The position numbers were made by a program, and so were the translations under genes. The notes under the pieces are model-generated. The model ran no database searches, was not told where the DNA came from, and worked only from the letters and a program-made list of their open reading frames with translations. 64,000 nucleotides of DNA from the NCBI GenBank assembly GCA_019188255.1, contig JAETXT010000004.1, positions 6,348,804-6,412,803 of the forward strand, read 5' to 3'. The stretch is from Verticillium longisporum. Lineage: Eukaryota > Ascomycota > Sordariomycetes > Glomerellales > Plectosphaerellaceae. The first letter of the stretch is position 1. Every line of letters starts with the position of its first letter. Positions 23,415-35,245 of the stretch are shown piece after piece.

Positions 23415-23792
23415 AACCACCCGTCGGAACATTCAAATGGAAATGGCTTTCAATGAGCTCGCAGATTGAGGCAAGAGCCTCGTCTCGAATCAAGGCGTTC
23501 AGAAAATACGGGGAAAAACAAGAGGGCCTCCGAGAGCCGTCGTCAATTAAACATATTTGTACAGGTGCGAGGCCTAGAGCCAGCTGATGATCTATCATTA
23601 GGGCATGCCTCGTATCATAACTCGTGTCTTCATCTGTCTTTTGGCACGCCGACCACCCATACTCTCAAGGGGAAAGACCTTGCCCTGACGCCTTGAAAGC
23701 TCGCAGTGGGCTGGGTGCCTGATGCCAATGCTGATGCCATCCATGTCTACAAGCTGGAATACAACCCCCCTCCCCATCACGATGACCCCTGA
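23415..23792. other. 3' spacer between convergent genes
   Basis: Lies between the ends of the Pin1 gene and the LrgB-family gene. No gene seen. Confidence 0.6.
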
Positions 23793-25876
23793 TTATGCAA
23801 CCAGAGCCTTCAAAGTCTTAACAGAAGGCTGGACACCTGTGAAGACAACCGTCATGACCCCAAAGACGGTCATGGAAAGAACGGAGTACGGCGCCGCGCG
23901 GCTCCTCTGCTGATAAAGGTAGGAAACCCCCATAGCTGCGCCGTTGATGCCAATGGCTGTGCCCGCGGCGATAGTGCGCGCGCTGTCCGTGTTGGAGTCG
24001 ATCGTTTCAAGATTCGTGCTGCTGGGCTCATCAGCGGGAATGCCGAGGCGCTTTAGCGCGAATGGATACAACAGCTGGCCGAATATGCCATTGCTGACGA
24101 CGAGGGCCGCATTGATGACCTGGTTGCCGCCGAGGGAATCCATTGCTGGACGAGCTAGCGCAAGCGTTGTGCACCGCGCTGCAAAAGCCAAGGCCTCGGG
24201 GGTGCGAGGCCGAAGGCCTTGGCGAGGAGTGTTGAGACGAAGACATTGATAGCAGCCGATACGGTGGAGACGATGCACACGGCGAGTCCTGCACGCGAGG
24301 CTAACTGCGCGCGACATTCGTAGAGCTTAAAACCCCAGACGACGATACCACACTCGAGGATGGCGAGAGCGCCGTCGCCAGCACCGAAGTGGTTGGGCTG
24401 ATGTTGCTTTAGTCTGTACTGGCCGACAATGTGTGACCAGAGGTCCGAAAGGTTGGTTCCGGAAGAAAACTCGCCTAGAAGGTCGAAGAGAGGCGTCGAT
24501 GTGGCGGCGGCTTTGGCACGAGTGTATGCCATCATGAGCAGAATGGTCATGAGAACAGGATTCATGAGAGTTGTGAGCACGAGCATCACTGCCTTGGGCA
24601 TTCGAGGCGTCCGAGAGAGCAGGTTCTCGTCGGACAGGACCATCTGTAGCTTGCCGGCACTGGCCCATACGAACCAGAGCATGCAGCCATCAAGGATACG
24701 GTTGTCGCCGGTCGCGACAGAGACCGGAATACCGAGAACAACCAGGGAAACTGCTGGGAGCAGGACAGAGTAGCTTCTCTGGAGAGCAACAAGCCACTGC
24801 TGACCTACATGCTCTCGATGCTGTTCAGTTGGGGCCATCCATGGATGAGGTGACTGTTGATCTAGCGACTCCCTGGTCGTTGTCGGGCACTCAGGCTATG
24901 GGAAGTCTGTTTTGGGACCGTCACATTCGGGGCTGTTCGACGAAGCTTGGATTTCGGACCCCAGCTCCTCTCTGTCATCGGTCAGGTACTCCATCATGGA
25001 GTTTCGAAGGGTCATGGTGTCGGAGGGACGGCATCCCACGTCGGCAGGCAGCTCGAGACGAGGCGGCTGCTCGGAGACTGGGACTTGAACTGGCTGACCC
25101 TGGATAGACGACCAGGGCGTCTTCTCCCCCTCTGTACTAGCTGGGTCATGCTCTGAGACCGATGGCGGCAAGGGTCGCCGAGGCAAATGAAGCATGCCTG
25201 CGACGAAGGCCCAGGCGAGCAGAAAGACCAAGACCCAGAATATCATGTTTGTTGAGACTGACTTTGGTATTAGTTGTGTGTCCGGGACGCTACTGTGTAG
25301 TGGAAGGTACGTACGAAAGTTGCCAATGACCTTGCCAATACCCTTGGCTCCCAGTGACTCTTCTCTGCTAATAGCAACGATAGGCACGGGAAACCCGACA
25401 CCGAGGTTGTTATTGATGAAGTCGATCTGTCAAGTTTTCTTTCATTAGTACACGCGCTTGTGTAGGTATGAGTCCAAGCCATGGCTCACCTTCGACTTGA
25501 TTCTCGTCATGTAGAACCTCTCAGTGGAGTCACAAAACCTGCTCAGGGCAAGCATAAAGACGAACACCATGACCATGCCAACAATGGCAGATAGGAACTG
25601 AATGTCGATAAGCCGCAGGGCAAGACTGAGGCACCAGATGAGGATCTCGCTGAGGACGCAGATTGCGATGACCCAGAAGATCTCGCCCAGCTTCCGCGTG
25701 GCGCTGAGGCCCAGGACTTTCCAAGTGGATCGCTTGGAGCACATCTGTGTGGCTAGGTGAGCTAGGATGTATGGGACATTGAGAACAGCATCTTTGAACT
25801 GTCTGAGACAGCGTTTGAGACAGCGGGAAGAGTCGATGATTAAATGTCCCCAGCGGGATTGAATGTTGCTGGCCAT
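23793..25876 (-). CDS. LrgB-family membrane protein with N-terminal LrgA-like half (frameshift and in-frame stop)
   Basis: Minus-strand multi-exon gene: 25490-25876, 25315-25426, then from 25257 downward. The N-terminal half has about four membrane helices (IFWVIAICVLSEILIWCLSL etc.), the short conserved piece NNNLGVGFPVPIVAI and a further helix before a variable loop. The C-terminal half is LrgB: ALAFAAR(C)TTLALARPAM and NQVINAALVVSNGIFGQLLYPF are diagnostic. Family knowledge: plant LrgA/LrgB fusion protein PLGG1 exports glycolate/glycerate; fungal homologues are unassigned. Two defects: a TAG at 24896-24898 in the loop, avoidable by a 120-base intron (24805-24924, weak GTGACG donor), and a missing base in the C5 run near 24206-24212. 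With both resolved the product is about 614 residues. Confidence 0.8.
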
Positions 25877-28243
25877 GTTAGGCTCGTCTGACGTCGTATG
25901 ACAAGGCCGCGGGCGCGCTGATCCAGAGCTGACTAGTAGAAGGCGACTAGAGAAGATGGTAGGAAGAGAGACATGAACACACGAAGCAGTCTCGAGGTCT
26001 TGTTACACCACTGTCTTCGAGGGGCGGCAACCTCGACCCGTCAGAGACAACCGAGTACTAGACGTGAGATTTCGATGCTCTCAAGCCGATAGCAGAGGTG
26101 ATGAGGTAAAAACTGTTGAAGTTGAGCCAGCGAGAAGAGCAGGCGCTGAATTTGTGGGAGATGTGACCGCTTTCAATGTTGAGCGTGGTAAGAAGGTGGC
26201 CCAGCGTGGTTGACCAAGGGCTTCGGGGCGGGGCAATGTGCTGATGGATCAGGGCGACTCAGCGATTCTTCAGTGCGGTACTACAAACGCCTGATTCGAG
26301 CTTAACAGACTGTCAATGGGGAAAGTCAGAAGAAGAAAACAGTGAGTGGGCGCCGCGGCGACCAGGAGGAGCAGGGTGTTGCCCAGGGTGTGCGGTTGCG
26401 GGATGGCTATTCACGAAAGCGCAGTGATTATCAGTTCATGGCGGTTACCAGGACTAGGAGAGCATGACGGCGCGTTGCCAGCGGAACATAATGCATCTTA
26501 GGACAGACGATTATCCGGAAAAGGAGCTGCATGCATTGGTTTATCGATGAGCTGAGGTCCACGGTGATGGTCTTGACCTATGTCAAGACTGAAAGGCCAA
26601 CATAGACAAGAGTCTTTCCTCGCAAAAGTACAAAGCGGTGTGTGCAGAAGCCAGCCGTTTGTCTATCCTTCTGGAGGGAGCATTTGCCGATGTCACGAGC
26701 CACGGAGGCAAATGCACACCTTAGAAACCTAGGTAGCTACCTCAACCCAGACCTGGCAAGTAAGGTAGGTAGGTAGTGTTTGGGACGCGGCTCATGAAAG
26801 AGCTTAACCATGCAGCAATGTAACCAACGAGTGGTGATAGATATCGATTCGAGCAACATCCAAGCTTGCTGAAGTGACTTATCAGAAGAGTTCTAGCACC
26901 GACGCCTTGCTGCCTCTGTCGAACGACAGAATATGATACCAGCAACTATCAATTATTGTGCCTCCGCCGTACCCCAATGTCTACCACTGTCCGCCATGGA
27001 GGGGCGGGCTACCTGCCGCCTCTGGCGGAGGTGGCTCGCAAGTCATGCCTTGGAGAAGATCCAATGTATAATGTGAGGCGAGACATGCAGAGAAATGGGA
27101 ACGTCGAACCGGGCCGGAGTTGCCTTCATTTCGCAGAACTATCAGCAAACGGTGACCAAAGGGCTGGGATGAGAAGGCAAACGGGCCCAAGCTCAGGCCG
27201 TGGTGAGCGCGGGACAGCGGAAGAGACCGGCGGGGAGGATTCCGAGCGATGTTTTACGGCAGGCACCCGGGGAGGCAACGCTTGAGTTGGCAAATGCCTA
27301 CCTTTGAGGTAGGAATATCGTGTTCAAAGCCCGTCTTGGCCTCGAGAAACCGGTCATAACCCTGGTCTGGCAGCTGAGAGAATGCCCCGCGGTGGCTTGG
27401 AACTCGGCTTCTTGCAGCTGCCACCACTTGCACAGCCTGCCAATGCCATGGAGCAATGGAGGGGCAGCAACCTGCCTCTCCTGGAACAAACACGTGATTA
27501 GCTGCTGCCATTGGACGATTCCAGCGTTTGGCTAGCGCCCTACCTGGCATGTACAGGGGTAAGTATTCGGAGGACGACAATTCATCACTTGTTCTACCAG
27601 CCCTACCACATTGCGCCGGCCGGAGACCAACAGTATAGCATCGCTAACAACTCGGACCGGCGTGAGGGCCCAGCCAGAGCCCTCTGTGTTTTGTGGTGCG
27701 GAGCATTCGTCGTCAACCCACCTGACTCGCCCCGATCTGGCGTTGATACAAACGCTCCTCAGCAACTCGAGCCTAAGTCAACCCCTATTGACACCGCCCA
27801 GCAACGACTCACAAACCATTCGCGGTTGCACTCAGGCGGCGGTGTGTACCGATCAGGGAGCATTCTGCTTTGTCGAATGCTGTGGACCAGCGTACTAGGC
27901 GGGGCCCAGCAATAGGCTCTGTCCGTGTCTCGGATCATCAACGGGCGACGAGGTTCAGATGACCGTCACCTGTCAATCACTCGTTCTCGTCTCATTGACC
28001 GAGGACGCCTGCGCATCACAATTCGGATGGGCAGACTGTTGGTCTCCCGTCACCTTGCAATACCGTCTTCAAACGCGCCTTTTGCAAGTAATCAAGGCGA
28101 CACCAGTCACCATCACCGTGGCAGAGGACCCTTGGACACCAGACGGACCAAGTGCACCCTGAGCACCAAATCGAAGCCTTCTAAACTCGGCCCAGCCCGA
28201 TACGTAAGGAGTGGGACTTTGAAAGACCACTGAAGTCTCGAGG
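25877..28243. other. 2.4 kb divergent intergenic region
   Basis: Upstream of the LrgB-like gene (minus) and the coiled-coil gene (plus). Includes CCTAGG / GGTAGGTAGG motifs near 26728-26778. A cysteine-containing frame at 27611-27898 and others nearby give nothing I recognise and do not splice into a convincing gene. Confidence 0.45.
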
Positions 28244-30052
28244 ATGGACTTGACGGCTCTGAGAGACCTTCTTTCTAGGTATGGCAGGAGCACCTTGCCC
28301 GATGAGAGTATACTTCAGGATGCACTGAACGATTCAAATTATGGTACGGCGTTCAAGGAGTGGATCAGCACGCACCTCGGCACTGAAAATCTTCTCTCCA
28401 AGGACGAGCTCTCTCTGTAACATCGCCCTATTCCTGTTTCGCTTATCATGGTCTCACTGTGCACCAGGTACTTGTCGCTCGACCAAGCTGGGCTGGTCGA
28501 TGAGCTCGTGGCGTCCAAAGAACTAGCCACAGTCGAGGCGATAGGGGAGGCTGAACTTAGGGCCGCGGTCCAGGAGCTCGACCGCTCCACGACCATCATC
28601 AACAAGCAGACTGAGGCGTTGAGGCAACACCACAACGCCTTGGCTAAGCTTGCGGATAGTAACGCTAGATCGACGGAGTCACGTCGGGAGATGGAGGCCA
28701 CCAGGGCTAGCAGGCGGGCAGCAGAGCGCCGTGCGCTTGGCTCAAAAGTAAGTCTTGTAACGCATCTGGAGGTTTTCATGCTAACAGAGTCAGGTCGAGG
28801 AACTCTCGCAGCATCTGGGCTATAGGACATCAGATATGGGGCAGCAGGCAGTCACGACCACCGAAAGCATACATGAAGTGATCGAAGAAGCTTTGAGATC
28901 GGACGACAAGCTGCTTTCAAGCCTGCAAAAGCTGGGGTGGGAGCTCGACCCGGAAGACCCTGAAGAGACGCAAAATGTTGCAACACTGAGAGAATGTTGT
29001 ATGAGGTACTTATTTAACCATCCGTTATCATGTGCCATGCGCCTGACAGTCCGTAGGGTTATCAAGTACACCGTTGAGATGACACGTACCAGGCTTGACC
29101 GGACATATCTCGAAGCTCTTGAGTCGGCTCCTCGCAGCGAACACACGGATGCACCGGCCGGCGAAGTAAAAGCCTTACAAGAAGAGCTGGAGTCTCTCTA
29201 TGCGGAGATACTTCCTGTCGCCCAGATGTCGGTCGAGCAGCAGTATCTTGAACCTGCCTTGAAGTCGCTTTCGGACAAGAACGGACAGTCCGTCGGTCGA
29301 TCTATGGCTGCAATTTCATACGTGAGTCTCTCAATGCTCTATGTTGTTTAATGGCAATGTCATGCTGACGGCTTTAGATCCTTGCGTGCTTGGGATACCT
29401 CTTAGATAACATCAATCGCCTCGAGGCACGAGTAGTCGCAGTCCAGTCCTACCAAGCTGCAGCAGCAACATTGATTGATACAGCAAAGGCCGAACTTGCT
29501 GTTCCTGCAGTAGCTGCAACTCCCAAGAAGGCGCATCCAGTCCAGCCTGCCTCACCAACACGTGCTCGTGTCCCGACGTCTACACCGGGACCCCGTCGCC
29601 GCCGCTCGTCTGGAAATTTCAATGATGAGCCACCAATTGAGGCTCTTCTCCGACTTCTAACTATAAATCTTGCCGCATCATCTGCAGACTCAAGCGATGG
29701 CCCTACTCTGCTGGAAACCCTTCGTGTCCTCTCGAGAGCCCGGGAGGGACGCGCAGCCAAGGCATACGATGTCACGCGCAACGCCCAAGAGTCATTTGAG
29801 CATTCGGTTGTGACGCACCTCACCGACGCCCGACGCGCAGTGCAGCTGCTTCGAGACAGCATTCTTGCAGAGAGCTCCTTTGGGGAAGAAGTGAAGCTCG
29901 TTGACCCTGAAGTCGAATGCCTCATAATTGAGCTCAGCCAGCAAATCGCTGATATCCAGTCCAGAATTGAACAGATAGATGCCGAGAGGGCTGGAATCGC
30001 CGGGGCCAACGGGGAGAAGCAGAACGGATTTGTACTTCGGTGGGCAGGATGA
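28244..30052 (+). CDS. Coiled-coil protein, probable augmin subunit 3 (HAUS3)-like
   Basis: Five exons: 28244-28416, 28468-28747, 28794-29005, 29057-29321 and 29378-30052, 534 residues; each junction is in phase. The N-terminus (LRDLLSRYGRSTLPDESILQ ... AFKEWISTHLGTENLLSKDEL) followed by long heptad helices resembles the layout of the HAUS3 N-terminal domain, where a short globular head with an NxLS/ELxxY element leads into coiled coil. The middle contains a basic Pro-rich linker (TPKKAHPVQPASPTRARVP). Augmin recruits gamma-tubulin to spindle microtubules and is known in Aspergillus nidulans. The assignment is from pattern memory only; it is certainly a real coiled-coil gene. The fourth intron-like segment (29006-29056, 51 bases) is a multiple of three, so its retention would not break the frame. 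Confidence 0.7.
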
Positions 30053-32221
30053 CGTGGCTATCACTATCGTCTTGCTCTACCACAAATAGACTCGTAGGTA
30101 AGAGACGGGTGCGCTTCCGCGACAGGCCACCTTTGCGGTAAAAGAGCCTTTTCACTTCTCGCAACATTGCACATTGCCCAGGTCCTGGTTCGTGTCTTGA
30201 TTCGAGAGTATTTTTCAAGCCTGGCATCGCGTGGTCAGTGGTAAAATGCATGATGCATACACCATTTTTGATTGTCCATAAGATGCCATCACTCTGTGGC
30301 TGCGCTGGTGCGGCGGCAGTCCAGCGTGGTCTGATACGATGCGGTTGCGCGGATGGCGTTCAGTAGGCGGCTCACATGCCCTTCATCCTACCAATCGCTC
30401 TTATCTCCCTCTGCCCCCACTGGAGAACAGAAGCTGTGTCCTTGAAATCGAAGTTGGGGGCGGGACTGGAGCTGGCCTCAGCCGAGCGACGCATACTCTA
30501 CCTCGGAGCTTCAGAAGCCTGTCGTCACCAGCAAACCGACTGGGCACGCATGCCCAGGGGTGATTCAACAATTTTACCTTGGACATGGTGCAATCGCGGA
30601 CGTGATTGTGTAACATAACCGTTAGGCCGAAAGCCGTGCTGCCAGTGCTTAGAGAAACAAGCGTGCGAATGGCCCAATTGATGATTTGACAGCTTTGATT
30701 GTGAGCTGACATTGGGGGGTGCGTGCGAACGTGATCCGCCTCGGTGGAATGCCATTTGTGGCGGATTTTCGAGCTTATCCAAGGGATAAATCCCCAGGTT
30801 TGGTAAGGTCAGTCAGCCACGGCTCCGGACATCGGCGTTGACTTGACCCACCATTCGATGGGCCTGAGATAGTCATCAAACTTGGTGAGTATCTTAATCG
30901 CCTGATGCAGAAGGTTCGAGAGGACAGAGATGGCGGAGGGCTGATGACACAAGCAAAGTCAGATGATATGTATCGGTGGTGCAATTTCCTTTACGTATCT
31001 TGAAGTACCGATATATCCTGTTCGCGTCTGGCGCAATGATGCATTGGGAAGGCAACTGGGTGGAAGGAGGAATTACGGGAAAAGTTATTCGAGGCAAATG
31101 ACTGGTGTTGAATGAGCTCATCGAAGCCAAGCCTGACGAAATCCCACCTGACCTTCCGAGTCGGGTCGCTGCTGTTAGTGACAAATGGCTAGGCGCCAGT
31201 CCTATGCGGTCGATTCGACGTCCAAAGTGCGCAGGCTTTGAATGCGAGAATGGTGAGAAAAATCGGAAGAAAATCGATCGAGAATTGCTTTCACGAGAGA
31301 CATTCAATCCTTATCAATGTTTTCCCACGCATCCCTCGCTGTCTCCCCACGCACATCACCCACATCCCCCCCGCGGCGCATCCCACGATGCCCATTGTGC
31401 CGGGAGAGCGCCAAGTCGTCCCCTAACACTCCCTATCCCCCGCACTGGAGCTGGGAAGAATATGCCCCACCTTTTTGTCTGGCAAAGAACGGACCCCGGT
31501 GATAACGCCATTTTCGCCCCAAAGCACCAAACCACCTCAAATCGCCGCCTTCGCCTTCGCGGATGACTGCCCGTCTGTCATTACACCCACGAGCCGCCTC
31601 TCAGATCTCCCCGTCCGATTCGTCTAAGACACAAGCCTTCACGTGGGCTCCTGCTTGTATATACGACCGACCACAAAAGCAACACAGGTCGACCACGGAC
31701 CCAAGCGACGACGAGCAACCAGAGCAAAGACGAATTTCTGCATTCGCAACTACAACCTGTCCTACCGACCATTGATCATCAAACCTTCTTCGTTGCGCAT
31801 CCCACAGGCATTGCGCCGTCGACCCCAGACGACACCGACCGCCTGGATTGCGTGCGCTGGCGATACACAGCCCTTCAGCCAGTCAACGTCTTCTCTGCGC
31901 CATCCCCCGACCGCAAACGCAATCCCCAGGTTGGTACGAGACACCTAGCCAACACGTCCCTCTACCGACCGCTCCGCCAGAGAGCCTCCGTCTCCGCTCG
32001 TAGGGTACTGACAGGTACCTCACCAGGGGAAGGAGCACGCCATCCTGCTTCCTCGCCCAAACGACCAGCGCTTGTCTCGAGATATGGTTGACCGCCCCCT
32101 ATGGTAGTGCCTGTCCATCACGACCACCCTTTCGCTTGACGCACCCCCGGGAGTCCCCCCGACGAACACAACCAAGGCGGCGCTGTCTTTGCGATCCATG
32201 CCCTCCGATACGATACACACC
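30053..32221. other. 2.2 kb upstream region of the SconB gene
   Basis: No gene supported. The last ~600 bases are C/T- and C/A-rich, as is usual for long fungal leaders, and contain short upstream frames that could act as uORFs for SconB. Confidence 0.45.
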
Positions 32222-34516
32222 ATGTCTCGTCCGAGCACGTCAGCAGCCTCCACGGAAGCTTCCACCCAAACGGGCACCTCACCATCTTCGCACAGTCATC
32301 CTCATCACAGAAATGGCTCCATCTTCCACTCGCCCTCCCCCAGCACTTCCTCCATCCTGACCGCAGTCAACAACAGCCATGTGATCACCGGCCAGCAGCC
32401 ATTCAAAGATAACTGCGACCGACGCAGAGCACACGAAGACGAGCCGTCAAGGCTACCCGTCAACATGCCGACCCAGCTGTATACCCAGACCGTCACCCCC
32501 TTCCTTCGCGAGCACATACCCGGCATATATGCGCCCATCGGCAAGCCAGACACCCAAGCATCCGAGGAGATCAAGAAAGAAAAGGATCCCAACAGCAAGT
32601 TCTGCTACCGACACCGACCCGATTCCAAATGTCGACGAGCTGCCGACGAAAGCAAGATGGTCAAGATTCAGCAGGAACTCGACACTCTACCAGCAGCAGA
32701 CCAGCAAGCCATCACTCATGTGTGGTCGCTCTTCTCTGCTGCTCCCGCCCGGCACCGTGACCTGATGTAAGTCGGACCTTAGTGACCACTTGACGGGACA
32801 ACCGCTGACCTAGTTATCTCAGGCTGCAAGGCATCATTACGCAGTGCTGTTTCCCCCAGCTCTCGACCGTCTCGCGTGAGGTTCATGAACAACTGAAAAT
32901 CGACTTCGTCGCCGCGCTTCCTGTGGAGATATCTTGGAAGGTCCTGAGCTACCTCGATACCGTCTCGTTATGCAAAGCAGCCCAAGTCAGCCGCCGCTGG
33001 CGTGACCTCGCGGACCACGACGTCGTCTGGCACCACATGTGCGAGCAACATATCGATCGCAAGTGCACAAAGTGCGGCTGGGGCCTTCCCTTCTTGAACG
33101 ACAGAAGCTCCGTGACTGGCGACGGCAGCAGGAGCTGAAGAAGAGGCGAGAGGAAGAATCACATACCGCTGTTGCCACCTCCGCCACCACAAACGGATCG
33201 AAGAAGAGGGAGCTCGTCATCCGAGAGGACAGCCGCAAGAGAACCTGTCATAACGCAGTCGGCGAAGACGACTCCGTAAGCCAATCGGAACCAGACAAGA
33301 GATTTAGGCCATGGAAGAGCGTGTACCGAGACCGATGGAAGATCTCTTACAACTGGACGAGAGGGCGCTGCGCCGTCAAGACGTTCAAGGGGCATGAGAA
33401 TGGCGTCACAGCGCTTCAGTTTGAAGACAACATACTCGTCACCGGTTCGTACGACACGAAGATTAAGATTTGGAACATCGAGACAGGAGAAGAGATTCGA
33501 ACATTGACGGGCCACACGATGGGCATTCGAGCTTTGAAGTTTGTCGACAACAAACTATTTAGCGGCAGTCTCGACAATACGATCAAGGTGTGGAACTGGC
33601 GGACCGGCGAATGCATCAGCACACTGCGCTGCCATTCCGAGGGTGTGATTACGGTCGACTTTGATGGCAAGTGGCTCGCTTCCGGCTCCATCGATAAGTC
33701 GGTCAAAATCTTCAACTTTGATAGCAAGGAGACGTTTTCTCTGCGTGGCCATGACGATTGGGTCAACCATGTCCGGCTCGATCCAATCTCACAAGTTGTA
33801 TTTTCGGCTTCGGACGACTGCACCGTCAAGATTTGGGATCTGGAGAACAAAACATGCATCAAGACCCTTGAGGGTCACATGGGACAGGTTCAGCAAGTCT
33901 TGCTGATGCCGGAGGAGTTTGAACCAGAAGAAGATCTCGTCCCTGCCGACAGCACTGATGCTGCCTCTGCCACGAGTGGCCGAAGCAGCACGCCGTCGGC
34001 ATATGTTCACGCGGCCTCAACATTAGGCTCGTCGTTCCATGATCACGGTTCTTCCTGCCAAGATGACAGTCGCACCGCGTACGGTGCGGCATTCGCGAAC
34101 AACCCCTCCAGGCCACTGCCGCCGCGGTACATCCTCACGGCTGGCTTGGACAACACTGTCAAGATACGTTTCTTTGCCGTCCTGTTCTGCTGCGAGTGAA
34201 GCTCGCTGACCAGTCTTAGCTTTGGCGTACGGCGACAGAAAAATGCATCCGGACCATGTTTTGGCACAGCAAAGGCATCTGGGGTCTCGTCGGTGACTCA
34301 TTGCGAATGGTGACCGGTGCGAATGATGCCATGGTCAAAATTTGGGATCCCCGATCTGGCAAGTGTGAGAGAACATTTACTGGCCATACGGGACCAGTAA
34401 CATGCGTTGGACTCAGCGACAGCCGCATGGCGAGCGGCAGTGAAGATGGAGAAGTGCGGCTTTACAGTTTCGAAGCTGACGTGCCTCTTCTCGAGGAGTA
34501 CGGCACCCCGACCTGA
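32222..34516 (+). CDS. sconB: SconB/SCON2 (Met30-like) F-box and WD40 sulfur-metabolite repressor (one-base frameshift)
   Basis: Exons 32222-32766, 32823-34163 and 34220-34516, about 727 residues once one base is restored. The N-terminus carries the family motifs [16 protein letters not shown] and [12 protein letters not shown]. The F-box is [20 protein letters not shown], followed by [22 protein letters not shown]40 repeats start at [14 protein letters not shown] and run to the end with a long insertion between blades. The protein is the substrate receptor of an SCF ubiquitin ligase that removes the sulfur activator MetR/Cys-3 when sulfur is plentiful. The frame shifts by one base at the CCC at 33088-33090 (GLP to LLERQKL). 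The second intron starts with ATACGT rather than GT, while both flanking exons are fixed by the WD repeat (DNTVK/LWRTA). Start could also be ATG 32198. Confidence 0.88.
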
Positions 34517-35245
34517 TCTTCCGGGCCGGCTGGTGTTCTATATACGCCAAAACAACATTTTCGATCTCGGTTTTGAGTGATGGATTTCGTTCAGGTTTGA
34601 GTTTTGGATCTCAGGCGCAGGTTGGACGTGTCCTCGGGGACATGCATTAGAGCCAGTGGGAAGGCTGTACTGGTTGGATTCTTGGGCGCTTGGGTTTTGT
34701 CGTGCATCCACAAAACAAGCATATTTAACGATTCGGCCAGGGAAAAGGTTACCGGCGCAGGGAACGGGTTTGTTCTGATGAATGTGCGACGATAGGAAGG
34801 CATATCCGTGAGCCAAATAGAGAGTCGGATTTATTGACATTCATCTCCCAAGTGCTTCAACTGTCTGACCGACGATGCTTTCCTTTGGTACATGTCAGCT
34901 GGCGACCCGCCACTGAGCTATGCTTTGTATTTTGTGACGTATATTGGCTAGCTCTCAGGACGACTTTTCATTCTGCTTAGGTGTTGCACGCTTCAGTCGG
35001 CAACCGACCCTGCCTTGAGGTACACGGACGACGTCTTAGTACAGATGCCCCCCCCCCCACCTGGTAGGGATGGCGGGGTATGGCCAGCTTCGCCTTTGGG
35101 CGGGGTCCACCACCTACCACGTCAGAGCGACAAAACATCTCACTGAACTTTTCGGCCCTCATTCGCGATTTTTAGTCTTGCGGGAGGTTTGTTCAAACTA
35201 TCTTGTGGTCTTCACCTGTGACGAGATTGTGTCCTTGTCGACGCT
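34517..35245. other. Intergenic region
   Basis: 3' region of SconB and promoter of the metal transporter, with a C-run near 35046-35057. No gene seen. Confidence 0.55.

Noticed and set aside
27511..28162. Overlapping plus-strand frames upstream of the coiled-coil gene
   Set aside because: They do not join by splicing into a protein resembling anything known, and lie in promoter-like sequence.
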